Assembly: GCA_002633025.1 (NCBI GenBank)
Contig: NMRB01000989.1
Coordinates: forward strand, 68,731 to 132,730
Direction of reading: 5' to 3'
Source of the DNA: Notospermus geniculatus
Lineage: Eukaryota > Nemertea > Pilidiophora > Heteronemertea > Lineidae
Length of the DNA stretch: 64,000 nucleotides
The notes under the pieces are model-generated. The model was not told the origin of the DNA. It did not search any database and saw only the letters and a program-made list of their open reading frames with translations. The position numbers and the translations under genes were made by a program. Each line of letters begins with the position of its first letter. Positions within the stretch are counted from its first letter, which is position 1. Positions 28,396-37,470 of this stretch are shown here, one piece after another.

Positions 28396-30093
28396 ATGGC
28401 TGATAGAGGAGAAGATGAACCTGAATTAGTTGAACTTCATGAAAGGCTCAATAGATTAATGACACAAACCCCACAAAGCGGCACATACGAAACATCTTTT
28501 TCTGATGATGCTCAATATAACACCGGTGAAAACTTAGTTACTGGGGATAATTTTCCTTCACCAGTAACAACAAGAGACCCAAGATTAGAACAACTGCAAA
28601 TTGAATATTTGGAAGCTCAAGAAAAACTTGAAAAAGCAATCAAAAATACAGGCTGGAGTTATACAAAAAGAGGTTTAGAACTATTATCTGTAAGAATATT
28701 TACAACTGGAAATAAATTGTTTTATGCGCCAAACGATGGTGACATTTACAACGATTTAACTGAGGAGAAAAAAGAAGAACTAATTAGAAAAAAATTACTT
28801 ATTGTAATTAAGGATGATTATGGTAAACCAAAAAATTTTGCTTTACGTTTAACCAAAGGTGGCGGCCAGTTTTATGCCGAAAGCACTATGAAAAGTAAAT
28901 ACGGGACAAATTTACTCAATGAACTCAAAAAGTTTCTTGAAACGCCAGATGAAATACCACCCACTTTACGACCTACAACTTCACAACTAACCACTCTAAC
29001 CGCTTTACAACCACCCCCAGGAGGATCACTCACCTTACACCCACCCGCAGAACAAATTGAATTGCAACCAATTCACGGAGTGGCGGCAGAGCCGATCGCA
29101 AGACCAACCGAACCACAAAAGGAACCAGTTCTAGATGAGTCATTTGAAAAGCTGATAGAAATGTTTGGGGGTTTAGATGTTAGTATCAAAGTCAAAACCA
29201 CACCAGACCGGCAAAGCGTTGAAACTCAGACTGACGTAGTCGAATTATCAAACATCAAGAAAATAAAAAGCCTTTGGGATACAAATGAAGAAAAACTGAA
29301 AGCAACAGGTTATTTTACTGAACATGCTTTAGGAGAGTGGAGACGTCAGATAAAAGCGGTTGATGGAGTAGCCCAACTTCAACTAGATAAACATAACCTG
29401 GTAGAAGATTTAAAGAAACAAAAACAAGAATACGAAAAGAAAATAGCTGATTTACTACAAGACTATAATCAACTCAGAGAAGAAGACACTGCTGAAAGAG
29501 AGGAATTGATAAAACGAATAAGGAGAGTAGAGAAGGAGAAAGAAGAAGTAATAGAGAAATTAATCGTAGAAAGAAAGAAGATATTTGAACTAAATGATAA
29601 GCAAGAGTCACAGATAAGAAGGATTAAGAATTTAATTACTGATGTTTTAAAAAATCCAGAATCTGAAATACCATTGAAAGATAGAATTAGGGCACTTTTT
29701 AAACTTGATGGGTTAACAATTGGCGCTATCATAACTGCAATTACAATGTTTTTCACAACTTTAGGTTTAGCAATAAGTAACAGTTTAACTCCTAAACCAT
29801 CTCCACCATTGCCGTCACCATCTCCTGCTCCGGCTCCGTCGCCTAAACCAGATATTCCAAATAAAGTTAAAGAAGGATTAAAGAAATTTGCAGAGTGGTT
29901 AAAGGAATTAGCAAAGAAGTCAGCAGCGTCTTTACCAGGAATAATCGGTGCAATAGTTTCATTTATCTTAAAATCTGCTGGTGCTGCTGTTGGATTTTTA
30001 GCAGAACATTTAATTATACTTGTTGTTATTATTGTTAGTTCTATAGTTTATGGCCTTGTTGAGGGGGTTAAAAAAATTAAAAAATCGTCGTAA
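28396..30093 (+). CDS. Coiled-coil membrane protein, 565 aa (first copy)
   Basis: Starts MADRGEDEPELVELHERLNR after ATAAATAAATAAATGG. A globular N-domain includes GWSYTKRGLELLSVRIFTTG and FALRLTKGGGQFYAESTMKS. A Pro-rich linker (about 190-240) and a long Lys/Glu coiled coil (about 320-420) follow. Then come a hydrophobic hairpin (LTIGAIITAITMFFTTLGLA, about 438-457), a Pro/Ser linker (SPPLPSPSPAPAPSPK) and two more hydrophobic segments (LPGIIGAIVSFILKSAGAAV and HLIILVVIIVSSIVYGLVEG) before a basic end. This recalls a widespread Polinton membrane protein of unknown function. The stop TAA is part of the next gene's TAAATAAATGG motif. Confidence 0.7.
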   Translation: MADRGEDEPELVELHERLNRLMTQTPQSGTYETSFSDDAQYNTGENLVTGDNFPSPVTTRDPRLEQLQIEYLEAQEKLEKAIKNTGWSYTKRGLELLSVRIFTTGNKLFYAPNDGDIYNDLTEEKKEELIRKKLLIVIKDDYGKPKNFALRLTKGGGQFYAESTMKSKYGTNLLNELKKFLETPDEIPPTLRPTTSQLTTLTALQPPPGGSLTLHPPAEQIELQPIHGVAAEPIARPTEPQKEPVLDESFEKLIEMFGGLDVSIKVKTTPDRQSVETQTDVVELSNIKKIKSLWDTNEEKLKATGYFTEHALGEWRRQIKAVDGVAQLQLDKHNLVEDLKKQKQEYEKKIADLLQDYNQLREEDTAEREELIKRIRRVEKEKEEVIEKLIVERKKIFELNDKQESQIRRIKNLITDVLKNPESEIPLKDRIRALFKLDGLTIGAIITAITMFFTTLGLAISNSLTPKPSPPLPSPSPAPAPSPKPDIPNKVKEGLKKFAEWLKELAKKSAASLPGIIGAIVSFILKSAGAAVGFLAEHLIILVVIIVSSIVYGLVEGVKKIKKSS

Positions 30094-30097
30094 ATAA

Positions 30098-30700
30098 ATG
30101 GCAACAGGAAGTATACTAAACACTAACAGAAATAGTAGAATTCCGTTAGGTTTAAAAGCTGAAAGGCAACATCATGTTATAACAAATCACCCATCTTCAG
30201 CAAACCCCAAAGAAACATTATACATAAGAGTTCCAAGATTAACGGAAAATACTTTCTTTGTTCCAGGATCATTTTATTTATCAGCTGATGTTGAAATTTC
30301 AGGTATCACGGAAGTAATTATGTGGTTAATAATCTTGGTAGAAATCTTGTCTCAAAACTAGTTGTAAAATGGGGAACAGAAATAATCTTTGAACTTGAAA
30401 GTTTTAACTTATATTCCACTTTTAAAGATTTATGGTTAACCGAAAAAGAAAGAGATAATTTAGTATCTCAAGGTATACAACATAGTAAATTAAGACAGTT
30501 AAGATCAGGAGTTTCTGAAGCACATGTTCAAGGTGAATCAAATACACAGAAACTACTTAAGACCGTATTTGATAAGAAATATATGATTCCTTTAGATTTT
30601 GAGTTAATGTCTACTCATGCTCCATTGTATAAATTTCCTATAACAGAGGACATTATTTTTGAAATAACTCTAGCACCAAAAGAAGATATAATTTTTACAG
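30098..30700 (+). pseudogene. Major capsid protein candidate, truncated first copy
   Basis: About 93% identical by eye to the start of the intact gene at 33118. A 2-base net insertion near 30305-30315 shifts the frame within the block before NNLGRNLVSKLVVKWGTEII. Homology ends after IFTGT near 30702 where unrelated sequence begins. About half of the gene is therefore missing. Confidence 0.8.
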
Positions 30701-31621
30701 GTACAGTCTTGTTCGTATTAATATCAACACCAATTATCTCAAATATCTCATAAACCATCAAACCAATTTAAATGCGGTTTTCTGCATAAAGTCAGAAATC
30801 TTGTTGACTACAACTGGGCATCAATGTTTTTGCACAAGATTCACTTCTTCATTGCGTAATCTGTCGTTGGAAAAAGGTCCAAAAAAAAACTTTTTTGTTT
30901 CTGGATTTTTCACCAAAATTCCTTTGCTAGAATGAAGTTATGCCAAAATAAAGGTGATTTAGCAAGTTACTGTCAAAATCGGCCATTTAGTTTTTGAAAA
31001 ATTGACGTTTTTGTAAAGCTATGTCAACACCACTTGTCTTCCACTGACAACAACTTATGAGACGGTCCCTACATAATAATGCAAACCATACTTCATGTCC
31101 CTTGTGTAGGCCGTCAGTGCATACAAAATCCATAGATCTATAGAACAGCGCTGAGTCCTATGTGGCAAAAAGTGTTACATAATAATTTTTCAAGTGTGTG
31201 GCAGGCTTTAGTGACTAATTCATGCACTGGTTAACTTCACACAAAGATTACAAAAGCTACTAAGTTCTTTCTCAATGCCTGTTACTTTTTGCAGTACAAT
31301 GTCATGAATAACCACAGGTCACAACATTTATCTATGCCTATACAGTGACCCATGCATGGTGTATGGTTTGCATTATTATGTAGGGGCCGTCTCATAAGTT
31401 GTTGGTAGTGGAACACAAGTGGTGTTGATATAGCTTTACAAAAACGTCAATTTCTCAAAAACTGAACGACGTATTTTGACAGTAACTTGCTAAATCACCT
31501 TTATTTTGGCATAACTTCATTCTAGCAAAGGAATTTTGGTGAAAAATCCAGAAACAAAAAAGTTTTTTTTTTGACCTTTTTTCAATGACAGATTACGCAA
31601 TGAAGAAGTGAATCTTGTGAA
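30701..31621. mobile_element. Foldback-like element between the two capsid modules
   Basis: Inverted arms of about 260 bp run from CACAAGATTCACTTCTTCAT (30833) inward and to its complement ending near 31620. They enclose about 280 bp of unique DNA. The 130 bp at 30703-30832 is unrelated to viral genes and may be part of the insertion. No coding frame or clear target duplication was found, because homology on the two sides belongs to different genes. Insertion was therefore accompanied by a deletion or followed a recombination. Confidence 0.7.
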
Positions 31622-33117
31622 GGCGTAAATTTACTGAGCATGGATTAAGGATGCTAGCACCACATATAGTAGTGGATAGGCATAGTATTTATTATGTTTA
31701 CGAAGGAAAAAGATACATATTAACTGATACGTGTGGAAGATTATTTAACTACAATTACATCGAAGATAAGTATGGAGAACCAACTAGAACTTTCATACAA
31801 AAAACTATTAATTTACCTGGTAATGAATTACCACCACCACTACCAGCAGTTCCACCCGAGGGAACTTTATTAACCTTTTTATCTCCTGAACTCCGTCAAG
31901 ACATATTTTTTAAGACTAAAACACCAATCACTTTACCACCAAGTACATCAACACCAAGGGTTGCAACATTCTCAGATATTAAAGAAACGACCCTAGGGAT
32001 TAGCAAAGTAGTCGAAGAGGTAAGTGAAATGATGATTTCGTTTATTAATAATAAACCTTCCAGAGGACAACAAATATTAGTTCTGGACCCAGAATTTGAA
32101 AGTATGATGGAGCCGTATGGAGGTGTAGATACACGAAGTGGTGGTGATCCAAGTGGTACCGCACTGCCATTTCCCAAGATAATTGAAAAACTTCGTGGTA
32201 TAAATAAAGAAGAATTGATAGCAACCGGCCTTCTTTCAGATCAAGCTATAAGAGATTGGGAATCTATGATAATAGATATTAATGCTATAATCAAAATTAA
32301 AGATGAAAGGAACAAGATCCAAATGGAATTAAATGACCAAGAGCGAGAATTAAATAAACAAATTCGAGAAGGAGCGGAAAAAAATCAAGAACAAGATGAG
32401 TATATTGAGAGACTGGAAGGTGAACTAGTAAGCTTACGAAGAGCTGTTACAGATACTAGCGAAAGAGATAAATTAATAAAGCAGATAGATGACCTGAAGA
32501 AGGAAAATGATTGGATTAAAAAGGAAAATAACAAACTGAAAGAGGAAAAAGAAAAAGTAATAGAAAAATTAATAGTGGAAAGAAAGAAGTTATTTGAATT
32601 AGGAACTAAACAGGAATCACAAACAAGAAGATTGAAAAATTCATTTATTAATCTTTTTTTTAAAAATCCAGAATCTCCTATACCATTAAAAGATAGAATT
32701 AGGTTACTTTTTAAAGTGGAAGGATTAACAGTTGGTGCTATTATAACTGCAATTATAATGACATTCACTACTATTGGCTTAGCAATAAGTAACAGTTTGA
32801 AAGGTCGAGGTCGAGGTGGAGGTGGAGGTGGAGGCGGTGGGGGTGGTGGAGGTGGTAAACCAGATATTCCAAATAAAGTTAAAGAAGGATTAATGAAATT
32901 TGCAGAGTGGTTAAAGGAATTAGCAAAGAAATCAGCAGCGTCTTTACCAGGAATAATCGGAGCAATAGTTTCATTTATCTTAAAATCTGCTGGTGCTGCT
33001 GTTGGATTGTTAGCAGAACATTTAATTATACTTATTGTTATTATTGTTAGTTCTATAGTGTACGGCCTTGTTGAGGGAGTCCGAAGAGTGAAAAATCGAC
33101 GAAGTCACAATAAATAA
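31622..33117 (+). pseudogene. Coiled-coil membrane protein, N-truncated second copy
   Basis: Homology begins abruptly within the N-domain (FTEHGLRMLAPHIVVDRHSI). An open frame from 31651 gives 488 residues. It has the coiled coil (KKENDWIKKENNKLKEEKEK), LTVGAIITAIIMTFTTIGLA, a poly-glycine linker (GRGRGG followed by about 14 Gly) and the same C-terminal hydrophobic pair as the first copy. The first half is very divergent from the 28396 copy while the membrane half is nearly identical, which suggests gene conversion or mosaic origin. It lacks its normal start and promoter motif. The ATG at 31651 is internal. Confidence 0.65.
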
Positions 33118-34374
33118 ATGGCAACAGGAAAGATACTAAACACAAGTAGAAATAGTAGAATTCTGTTAGCTTTAAAAGCTGAAAGGCAACATCATGTTAT
33201 AACAAATAATCCATCTTCGGCAAACCCAAAAGAAACATTATACATAAGAGTTCCAAGATTAACGGAAAATACTTTCTTTGTTCCGGGATCATTTTATTTA
33301 TCGGCTGATGTTGAAATTTCAGGTCATAGTAGTAATTATGTTGTTAATAATCTTGGTAGAAATCTGATTTCAAAACTAGTTGTAAAATGGGGAACAGAAA
33401 TAATCTTTGAACTTGAAAGTTTTAACTTATATAACACTTTTAAAGATTTATGGTTAACTGAAAAAGAAAGAGATAATTTAGTATTTCAAGGAATACAACA
33501 TAGTAAATTAAGACAGTTAAGATCAGGGGTTGCAGAAGCACATGTTCAAGGTGAAACAAATACACAGAAACTACTTAAGACCGTATTTGATAAGAAATAT
33601 ATGATTCCTTTAGATTTTGAGTTAATGTCTACTCATGCTCCATTGTATAAATTTCCTATAACAGAGGATATTATTTTTGAAATAACTCTAGCACCAAAGG
33701 AAGATATAATTTTTACAGGTACAACCGCAAATATGGATTATAAATTAGAAAATATATGTTTAGAATATGACACTGTAACAAGTGAAATGTTAGCCAACCA
33801 ACAAAGTAATAATTATAACGCGGGGTTTGTAATTATTTATGATTGGGTTGATCACTTAAAAACTGTTAGTGTTTTAGCAACTGATACTTTAATTAATGAA
33901 AATATAAACATTCCTAGAAGATCAATAAAAGGGGTTTTACTTTTATTTATCACAGATCATGCCGATGGTACAAGAGATGCAGAGAAATTTGAAAACCCTG
34001 GTATAACTAAAGTTAAGATTACAATTGAAGGCATTGCAAATAAAGTATATCCTGAAGGAATGAGACTTTTAGATCAATGGTCAGAAATTAAGAAACACTT
34101 CATGAGTGAGATTGCCAAAAAGACTGATGATTGTTACATGAATATCGAAAAATATTATGGTGATAAAAATCATTATGGTTTATGGATTGATCTTAGAACT
34201 ACAGAGGACAACACTTTACATGGTTCTGGTAAAAAACTTCAAAACACAAAAGACGGAATACAATTGGCTATTACGAAAGAATCAGGGAAAGGGCCATACA
34301 AAATGCATATGTTTATTGTTTCTGATGCACAGGTGAATATAAGTAATCAACAATTAGCTTCGCTACAATACTAA
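33118..34374 (+). CDS. Putative major capsid protein, 418 aa (intact copy)
   Basis: Starts MATGKILNTSRNSRILLALK directly after AATAAATAAATGG. Blocks include PRLTENTFFVPGSFYLSADV, VVNNLGRNLISKLVVKWGTE, LYNTFKDLWLTEKERDNLVF, NICLEYDTVTSEMLANQQ, RRSIKGVLLLFITDHADGTR, YYGDKNHYGLWIDLRTTEDN, HGSGKKLQNTKDGIQLAIT and a final VSDAQVNISNQQLASLQY. From memory, the (N)LGRNL..LVVK, SLKGILLLF and LLIDLRS..HGSG pattern is the Polinton major capsid (PY) protein, predicted to fold as a double jelly-roll. The capsid call rests on that and on its position. Three copies in the window (this, 30098, 13920) make it the most repeated viral gene here. Confidence 0.7.
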   Translation: MATGKILNTSRNSRILLALKAERQHHVITNNPSSANPKETLYIRVPRLTENTFFVPGSFYLSADVEISGHSSNYVVNNLGRNLISKLVVKWGTEIIFELESFNLYNTFKDLWLTEKERDNLVFQGIQHSKLRQLRSGVAEAHVQGETNTQKLLKTVFDKKYMIPLDFELMSTHAPLYKFPITEDIIFEITLAPKEDIIFTGTTANMDYKLENICLEYDTVTSEMLANQQSNNYNAGFVIIYDWVDHLKTVSVLATDTLINENINIPRRSIKGVLLLFITDHADGTRDAEKFENPGITKVKITIEGIANKVYPEGMRLLDQWSEIKKHFMSEIAKKTDDCYMNIEKYYGDKNHYGLWIDLRTTEDNTLHGSGKKLQNTKDGIQLAITKESGKGPYKMHMFIVSDAQVNISNQQLASLQY

Positions 34375-34389
34375 ATTTCTACTAAATAA

Positions 34390-34632
34390 ATGGCAGATGT
34401 GGGAATGAACAAGAATGATATCATAAATACTTTATATCGCAGTACTCTATTAGCTGGAGTAACAATTGGTTATTCTTACATCCTTAAGAGGTTTCTTAGG
34501 ATAAATATCGGGTCTCCAAGTCAAGCTAATTTAGAAGAAATTTTTAAACTCGGTGGTGTTGTAGCCATAAGTAATATGAGTTTAGATTATTTATATCAAC
34601 AAGGAATTATTCCACATAATATCATTAAATAA
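34390..34632 (+). CDS. Small conserved membrane protein, 80 aa
   Basis: Starts MADVGMNKNDIINTLYRSTL after TACTAAATTTCTACTAAATAAATGG. Hydrophobic LLAGVTIGYSYILKRFLRIN is followed by SPSQANLEEIFKLGGVVAIS and LYQQGIIPHNIIK. The outer counterpart is at 13669-13902 in the same gene order. Unknown function. Confidence 0.75.
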   Translation: MADVGMNKNDIINTLYRSTLLAGVTIGYSYILKRFLRINIGSPSQANLEEIFKLGGVVAISNMSLDYLYQQGIIPHNIIK

Positions 34633-35222
34633 ATTTAACGATTTTAAATGCAGAGAAGTATAATCATTAACCAAAAATTAAAGAAAAAATTAAAACTACT
34701 TGAAACTACTGAGTTAATCAAGGGCGAACCACAGCAAAACCATAGTCGAACCTGTATAGGTGATAATTTATGCTGCGGAGAAACAAAACCGCTTGAAGAA
34801 TTTTCTCCTTCTGCTTTAAAATGTATTTGTAAAAAATGCATAACAATTGGTTATTCTTACGTCCTTAAGAGGTTTCTGAGAATAAATATCGGTTCTCCAA
34901 GTCAAGCTAATTTAGAAGAAATTTTTAAACTCAGTGGTGTTGTAGCCATAAGTAATATGAGTTTAGATTATTTATATCAACAAGGAATTATTCCACATAA
35001 TATAGTTAAATAAATTTTACTTTTTTAAATGCAGCGCTCAATTATTATCAATCGTGAAACGCCAGCAAAGCTGAATCAAAAATTAAAGAAAAAATTAAAA
35101 CTACTTGAAACTACTAAGTTAATCAAGGAGGACCATAGAACCTGTATAGGTGATAATTTATGCTGTGGAGAAACAAAAGCACTAGAAGAATTTTCTCCTT
35201 CTGCTTTAAAGTGCATTTGTAA
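34461..35222. repeat. 381-bp tandem duplication creating a chimeric gene
   Basis: The segment starting AACAATTGGTTATTCTTAC recurs at 34461 and 34842, a period of 381 bp (127 codons). It spans the end of the small membrane gene and the start of the HNH gene. Confidence 0.85.
34648..35013 (+). CDS. Chimeric frame: HNH N-terminus fused to small membrane protein C-terminus
   Basis: The first 60 residues are the zinc-ribbon start of the HNH protein (CIGDNLCCGETKPLEEFSPS, CICKKC). The rest is the last 60 residues of the 80-aa membrane protein (TIGYSYVLKRFLRINIGSPS onward). It arises from the 381-bp duplication and stays in frame. Whether the fusion is expressed cannot be told. It keeps an ATTTTAAATG start context. 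Confidence 0.75.
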   Translation: MQRSIIINQKLKKKLKLLETTELIKGEPQQNHSRTCIGDNLCCGETKPLEEFSPSALKCICKKCITIGYSYVLKRFLRINIGSPSQANLEEIFKLSGVVAISNMSLDYLYQQGIIPHNIVK

Positions 35223-35829
35223 AAAATGCACTAGAAAAATAGCAGAAAGGAATAGACAAGAAAAAATAGATGATGATGAAGATAGATATATTTATGAGAA
35301 AATAAGGAACACTATTTCAAGAGTAGGAATATTTTCATCTGTTCTAAAATGTGATGACAAATTCTTTTATGAATGGATTAAATCTCAAAGTAAAGATCCG
35401 TTTAATGAGCACCTTGATCACGTTATTCCAATTCATTTTTTTAAACAATTTTCTAACGCTTCACCTTTCTTAGAAATCAGAGATTGTTGGATAAATATTA
35501 TGCCTTTAAATGCAACAGATAATCTTAAAAAGAGTACTAAAGTAGATTTTGATTTATTTCAAAAGCAGCTAGATAAAGCAAAAGAATTTATTGAAAATTA
35601 TGAGTTTGAAGATCACGAATTCGACGATATGTTTAATCACTTTGATAAAATACAGTTTACTTTTGATAAATTAAATGGCTGCTGTTGGGATGATGGTGCT
35701 TTAGTTAATGCATTTGCTTTTACAGGTTCTGGTTATTTGTTTAAAGCGTTAGATAAAAATGGTTATGAAACTGAAATGAAAAGACATGATCTTGCTCAAG
35801 AAAAATTACAGGAAGCAACATCTAAATGA
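35029..35829 (+). CDS. Zinc-ribbon HNH endonuclease-like protein, inner copy (runs into next gene)
   Basis: Starts MQRSIIINRETPAKLNQKLK after TTTTAAATG. A zinc ribbon CIGDNLCCGETKALEEFSPS with CICKKC leads to RNTISRVGIFSSVLKCDDKF and the HNH-type core HLDHVIPIHFFKQF, CWINIMPLNATDNLKKSTK. After about residue 217 the frame has lost its normal stop: a 7-base deletion in the overlapping next gene lets it read on into that gene's sequence (ALVNAFAFTGSGYLFKALDK) to 35829. The native protein probably ended near 35700. HNH enzymes nick DNA. Roles in recombination, packaging or homing are all possible. Confidence 0.7.
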   Translation: MQRSIIINRETPAKLNQKLKKKLKLLETTKLIKEDHRTCIGDNLCCGETKALEEFSPSALKCICKKCTRKIAERNRQEKIDDDEDRYIYEKIRNTISRVGIFSSVLKCDDKFFYEWIKSQSKDPFNEHLDHVIPIHFFKQFSNASPFLEIRDCWINIMPLNATDNLKKSTKVDFDLFQKQLDKAKEFIENYEFEDHEFDDMFNHFDKIQFTFDKLNGCCWDDGALVNAFAFTGSGYLFKALDKNGYETEMKRHDLAQEKLQEATSK

Positions 35830-36092
35830 GAAGAACGCAGAAAACAAACAATAGACTTTGTTAATCTTGAATTAAAGAAAGAACAACAATCAGCTCATGA
35901 TTTTAGAGAAGCTGATGCTGCACTCTAGATCTTTATAATTATTATCATCCAACTCATAAAATACAGTTATCAAGAAAACCTCAGTTAAGTGATTATTATC
36001 AACCAAGTACAAAGGTGAAGCATTATGAATATTTGTGGATAATTGGTGGTTTAACTGGTGTAGGTGTAATTATCTGGAAACTCACTTCGTGA
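35675..36092 (+). pseudogene. Two-TM viral membrane protein, inner copy
   Basis: Starts at ATG 35675 (AAATTAAATGGCTGCTG), as in the outer copy, but loses 7 bases near 35690-35700. It then continues in the HNH frame, has TGA for Trp at 35827, a further frameshift near 35925, and ends with LSDYYQPS and YLWIIGGLTGVGVIIWKLTS at 36092. The layout is an N-terminal hydrophobic segment, a charged helix, an LSDYY motif and a C-terminal TM. The 3' end overlaps the kinase gene tail to tail by 42 bp, as at the outer locus. Confidence 0.7.
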
Positions 36093-36944
36093 AAACTCAG
36101 TAAATAAGAGATTTAATTCAGCTTCGGTGATGCTCTGTGTTTCGGTGAAGGCTGTGCCGTCGCATTCTTCGCAATAACTTTGTAAACCATCTTTTGCTTT
36201 TGTACATTTAGAAAAATTATCATGTGGTTTACGTAATTTACATTTTGAACATTGTTTCCCCGAATAGTAAGGAGAGTTTAAATATGTCAAAGTCCAAGAA
36301 AACTGATTTATAAAATTTATAAATTTGTCTTTAACTTGTTCTTTATCCTCATCACCATTTAAAACCACCACATTACAAGGTAATTTACTTAGGTTAGCGT
36401 TAAACAAATCTTCATGATAATTATGTAATTTAATTAGGTATTCTAAAGAAACGTTTTGTTCTTCTGGTCTTGCTCTTTCCAGCATTCTTTTGTAACATTC
36501 TTCCGGGTTGGTTCTTAAATAAACTATATAGTCTGGTTTAATTATATTTCTTTCATTTTGAAGAAATTTACCAGTAATATCATAATAATCACTAATGGAC
36601 AGAATACCATCATCATAAGCCATCTTTGTAAATATATACTGTGAAGAATAAATACTTCTTTCCATAATCTTTAAATCATTAGTTCTGAAATCGTGATCGA
36701 CCTCTGTTCGCACTCCGTGATGTTCAATTAATGTTTCTTGCGCCATTAATTGAAAATCTTTGATGTATTTTTTAGGTTCTTGGTACAGCAAATCTAACAT
36801 GTTAATGCCATTCCAATTTTTCCATTTTTCTATTGGTTCTGGCAAGACTTCGACATCAATAAAGTGTTGTTGAAGCTGTTCTATTAGTGTACTTTTCCCA
36901 GATGCTATGTTTCCTTCTATTGTCACGGCGTAGTCGGTGCTCAT
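36051..36944 (-). CDS. Deoxynucleoside kinase with C-terminal zinc ribbon, 297 aa
   Basis: The P-loop AVTIEGNIASGKSTLIEQL lies at residues 7-25. LPEPIEKWKNWNG follows (substrate site, EPxxxW), then the ERSIYSSQYIFTK motif near 96, YLRTNPEECYKRMLERARPE near 146 (LID arginines) and HNYHEDLF. These are the marks of the thymidine kinase 2/dNK family, which phosphorylates deoxynucleosides for DNA synthesis. After residue 230 a zinc ribbon begins (QCSKCKLRKPHDNFSKCT, LQSYCEEC), the same module that precedes the HNH domain in the outer fusion gene. Here the HNH part is missing and the frame ends in antisense sequence of the neighbouring gene. It starts after TTTTACTAAATAAATG. Confidence 0.88.
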   Translation of the reverse strand: MSTDYAVTIEGNIASGKSTLIEQLQQHFIDVEVLPEPIEKWKNWNGINMLDLLYQEPKKYIKDFQLMAQETLIEHHGVRTEVDHDFRTNDLKIMERSIYSSQYIFTKMAYDDGILSISDYYDITGKFLQNERNIIKPDYIVYLRTNPEECYKRMLERARPEEQNVSLEYLIKLHNYHEDLFNANLSKLPCNVVVLNGDEDKEQVKDKFINFINQFSWTLTYLNSPYYSGKQCSKCKLRKPHDNFSKCTKAKDGLQSYCEECDGTAFTETQSITEAELNLLFTEFSRSEFPDNYTYTS

Positions 36945-37470
36945 TTATTTAGTAAAAAATTTGCTAAACCGGCTATGCCGATTCCAGATCACTATAATCG
37001 ATAAAACCCTCATAATAAGCTCCAAATGGTGCTGTAGTTTTACCATTACTCAAAATATATCTTTTATCATCAAATGGGTTTAAACTTCTCTTGTTTATCT
37101 CTTCCACATACATGTTATGTTTTTCTGATCTCAAAGTTCTCATGTCATGACTGAATTTTTTACTATCATGTAGTGAATCAAAATAATCATCAAATGTTAT
37201 ATGTTTTTTCACTACATGCTTACTTATTCCTTTTAAACGTTTAGACTCATCACTTCGGGTTTTATAGGCATACATTTTACTTCTTAATGCTATAAATTCT
37301 ACCATTTCTTTGCCAGCTAATTCATCCTTAAAATAACCAGGGACTTTCTTTTTACTTGTATCATATAATGGATGATCTGTTGGATAATTGCTGAAATCAA
37401 AGTGCTCCTTTAAATTCATTAAATCTTTTGTTAAATCATCTGTTTTCAGTTTTAGTACAAAACTGTCTGT

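Noticed and set aside
31651-31660. True start codon of the second coiled-coil gene
   Set aside because: Homology to the first copy extends upstream of this ATG to the foldback edge, and the viral start motif is missing. The gene is N-truncated.
32385-32768. Minus-strand frames opposite the coiled-coil genes (also 29469-29756)
   Set aside because: Shadows of Lys/Glu-rich codons on the other strand. No independent features.
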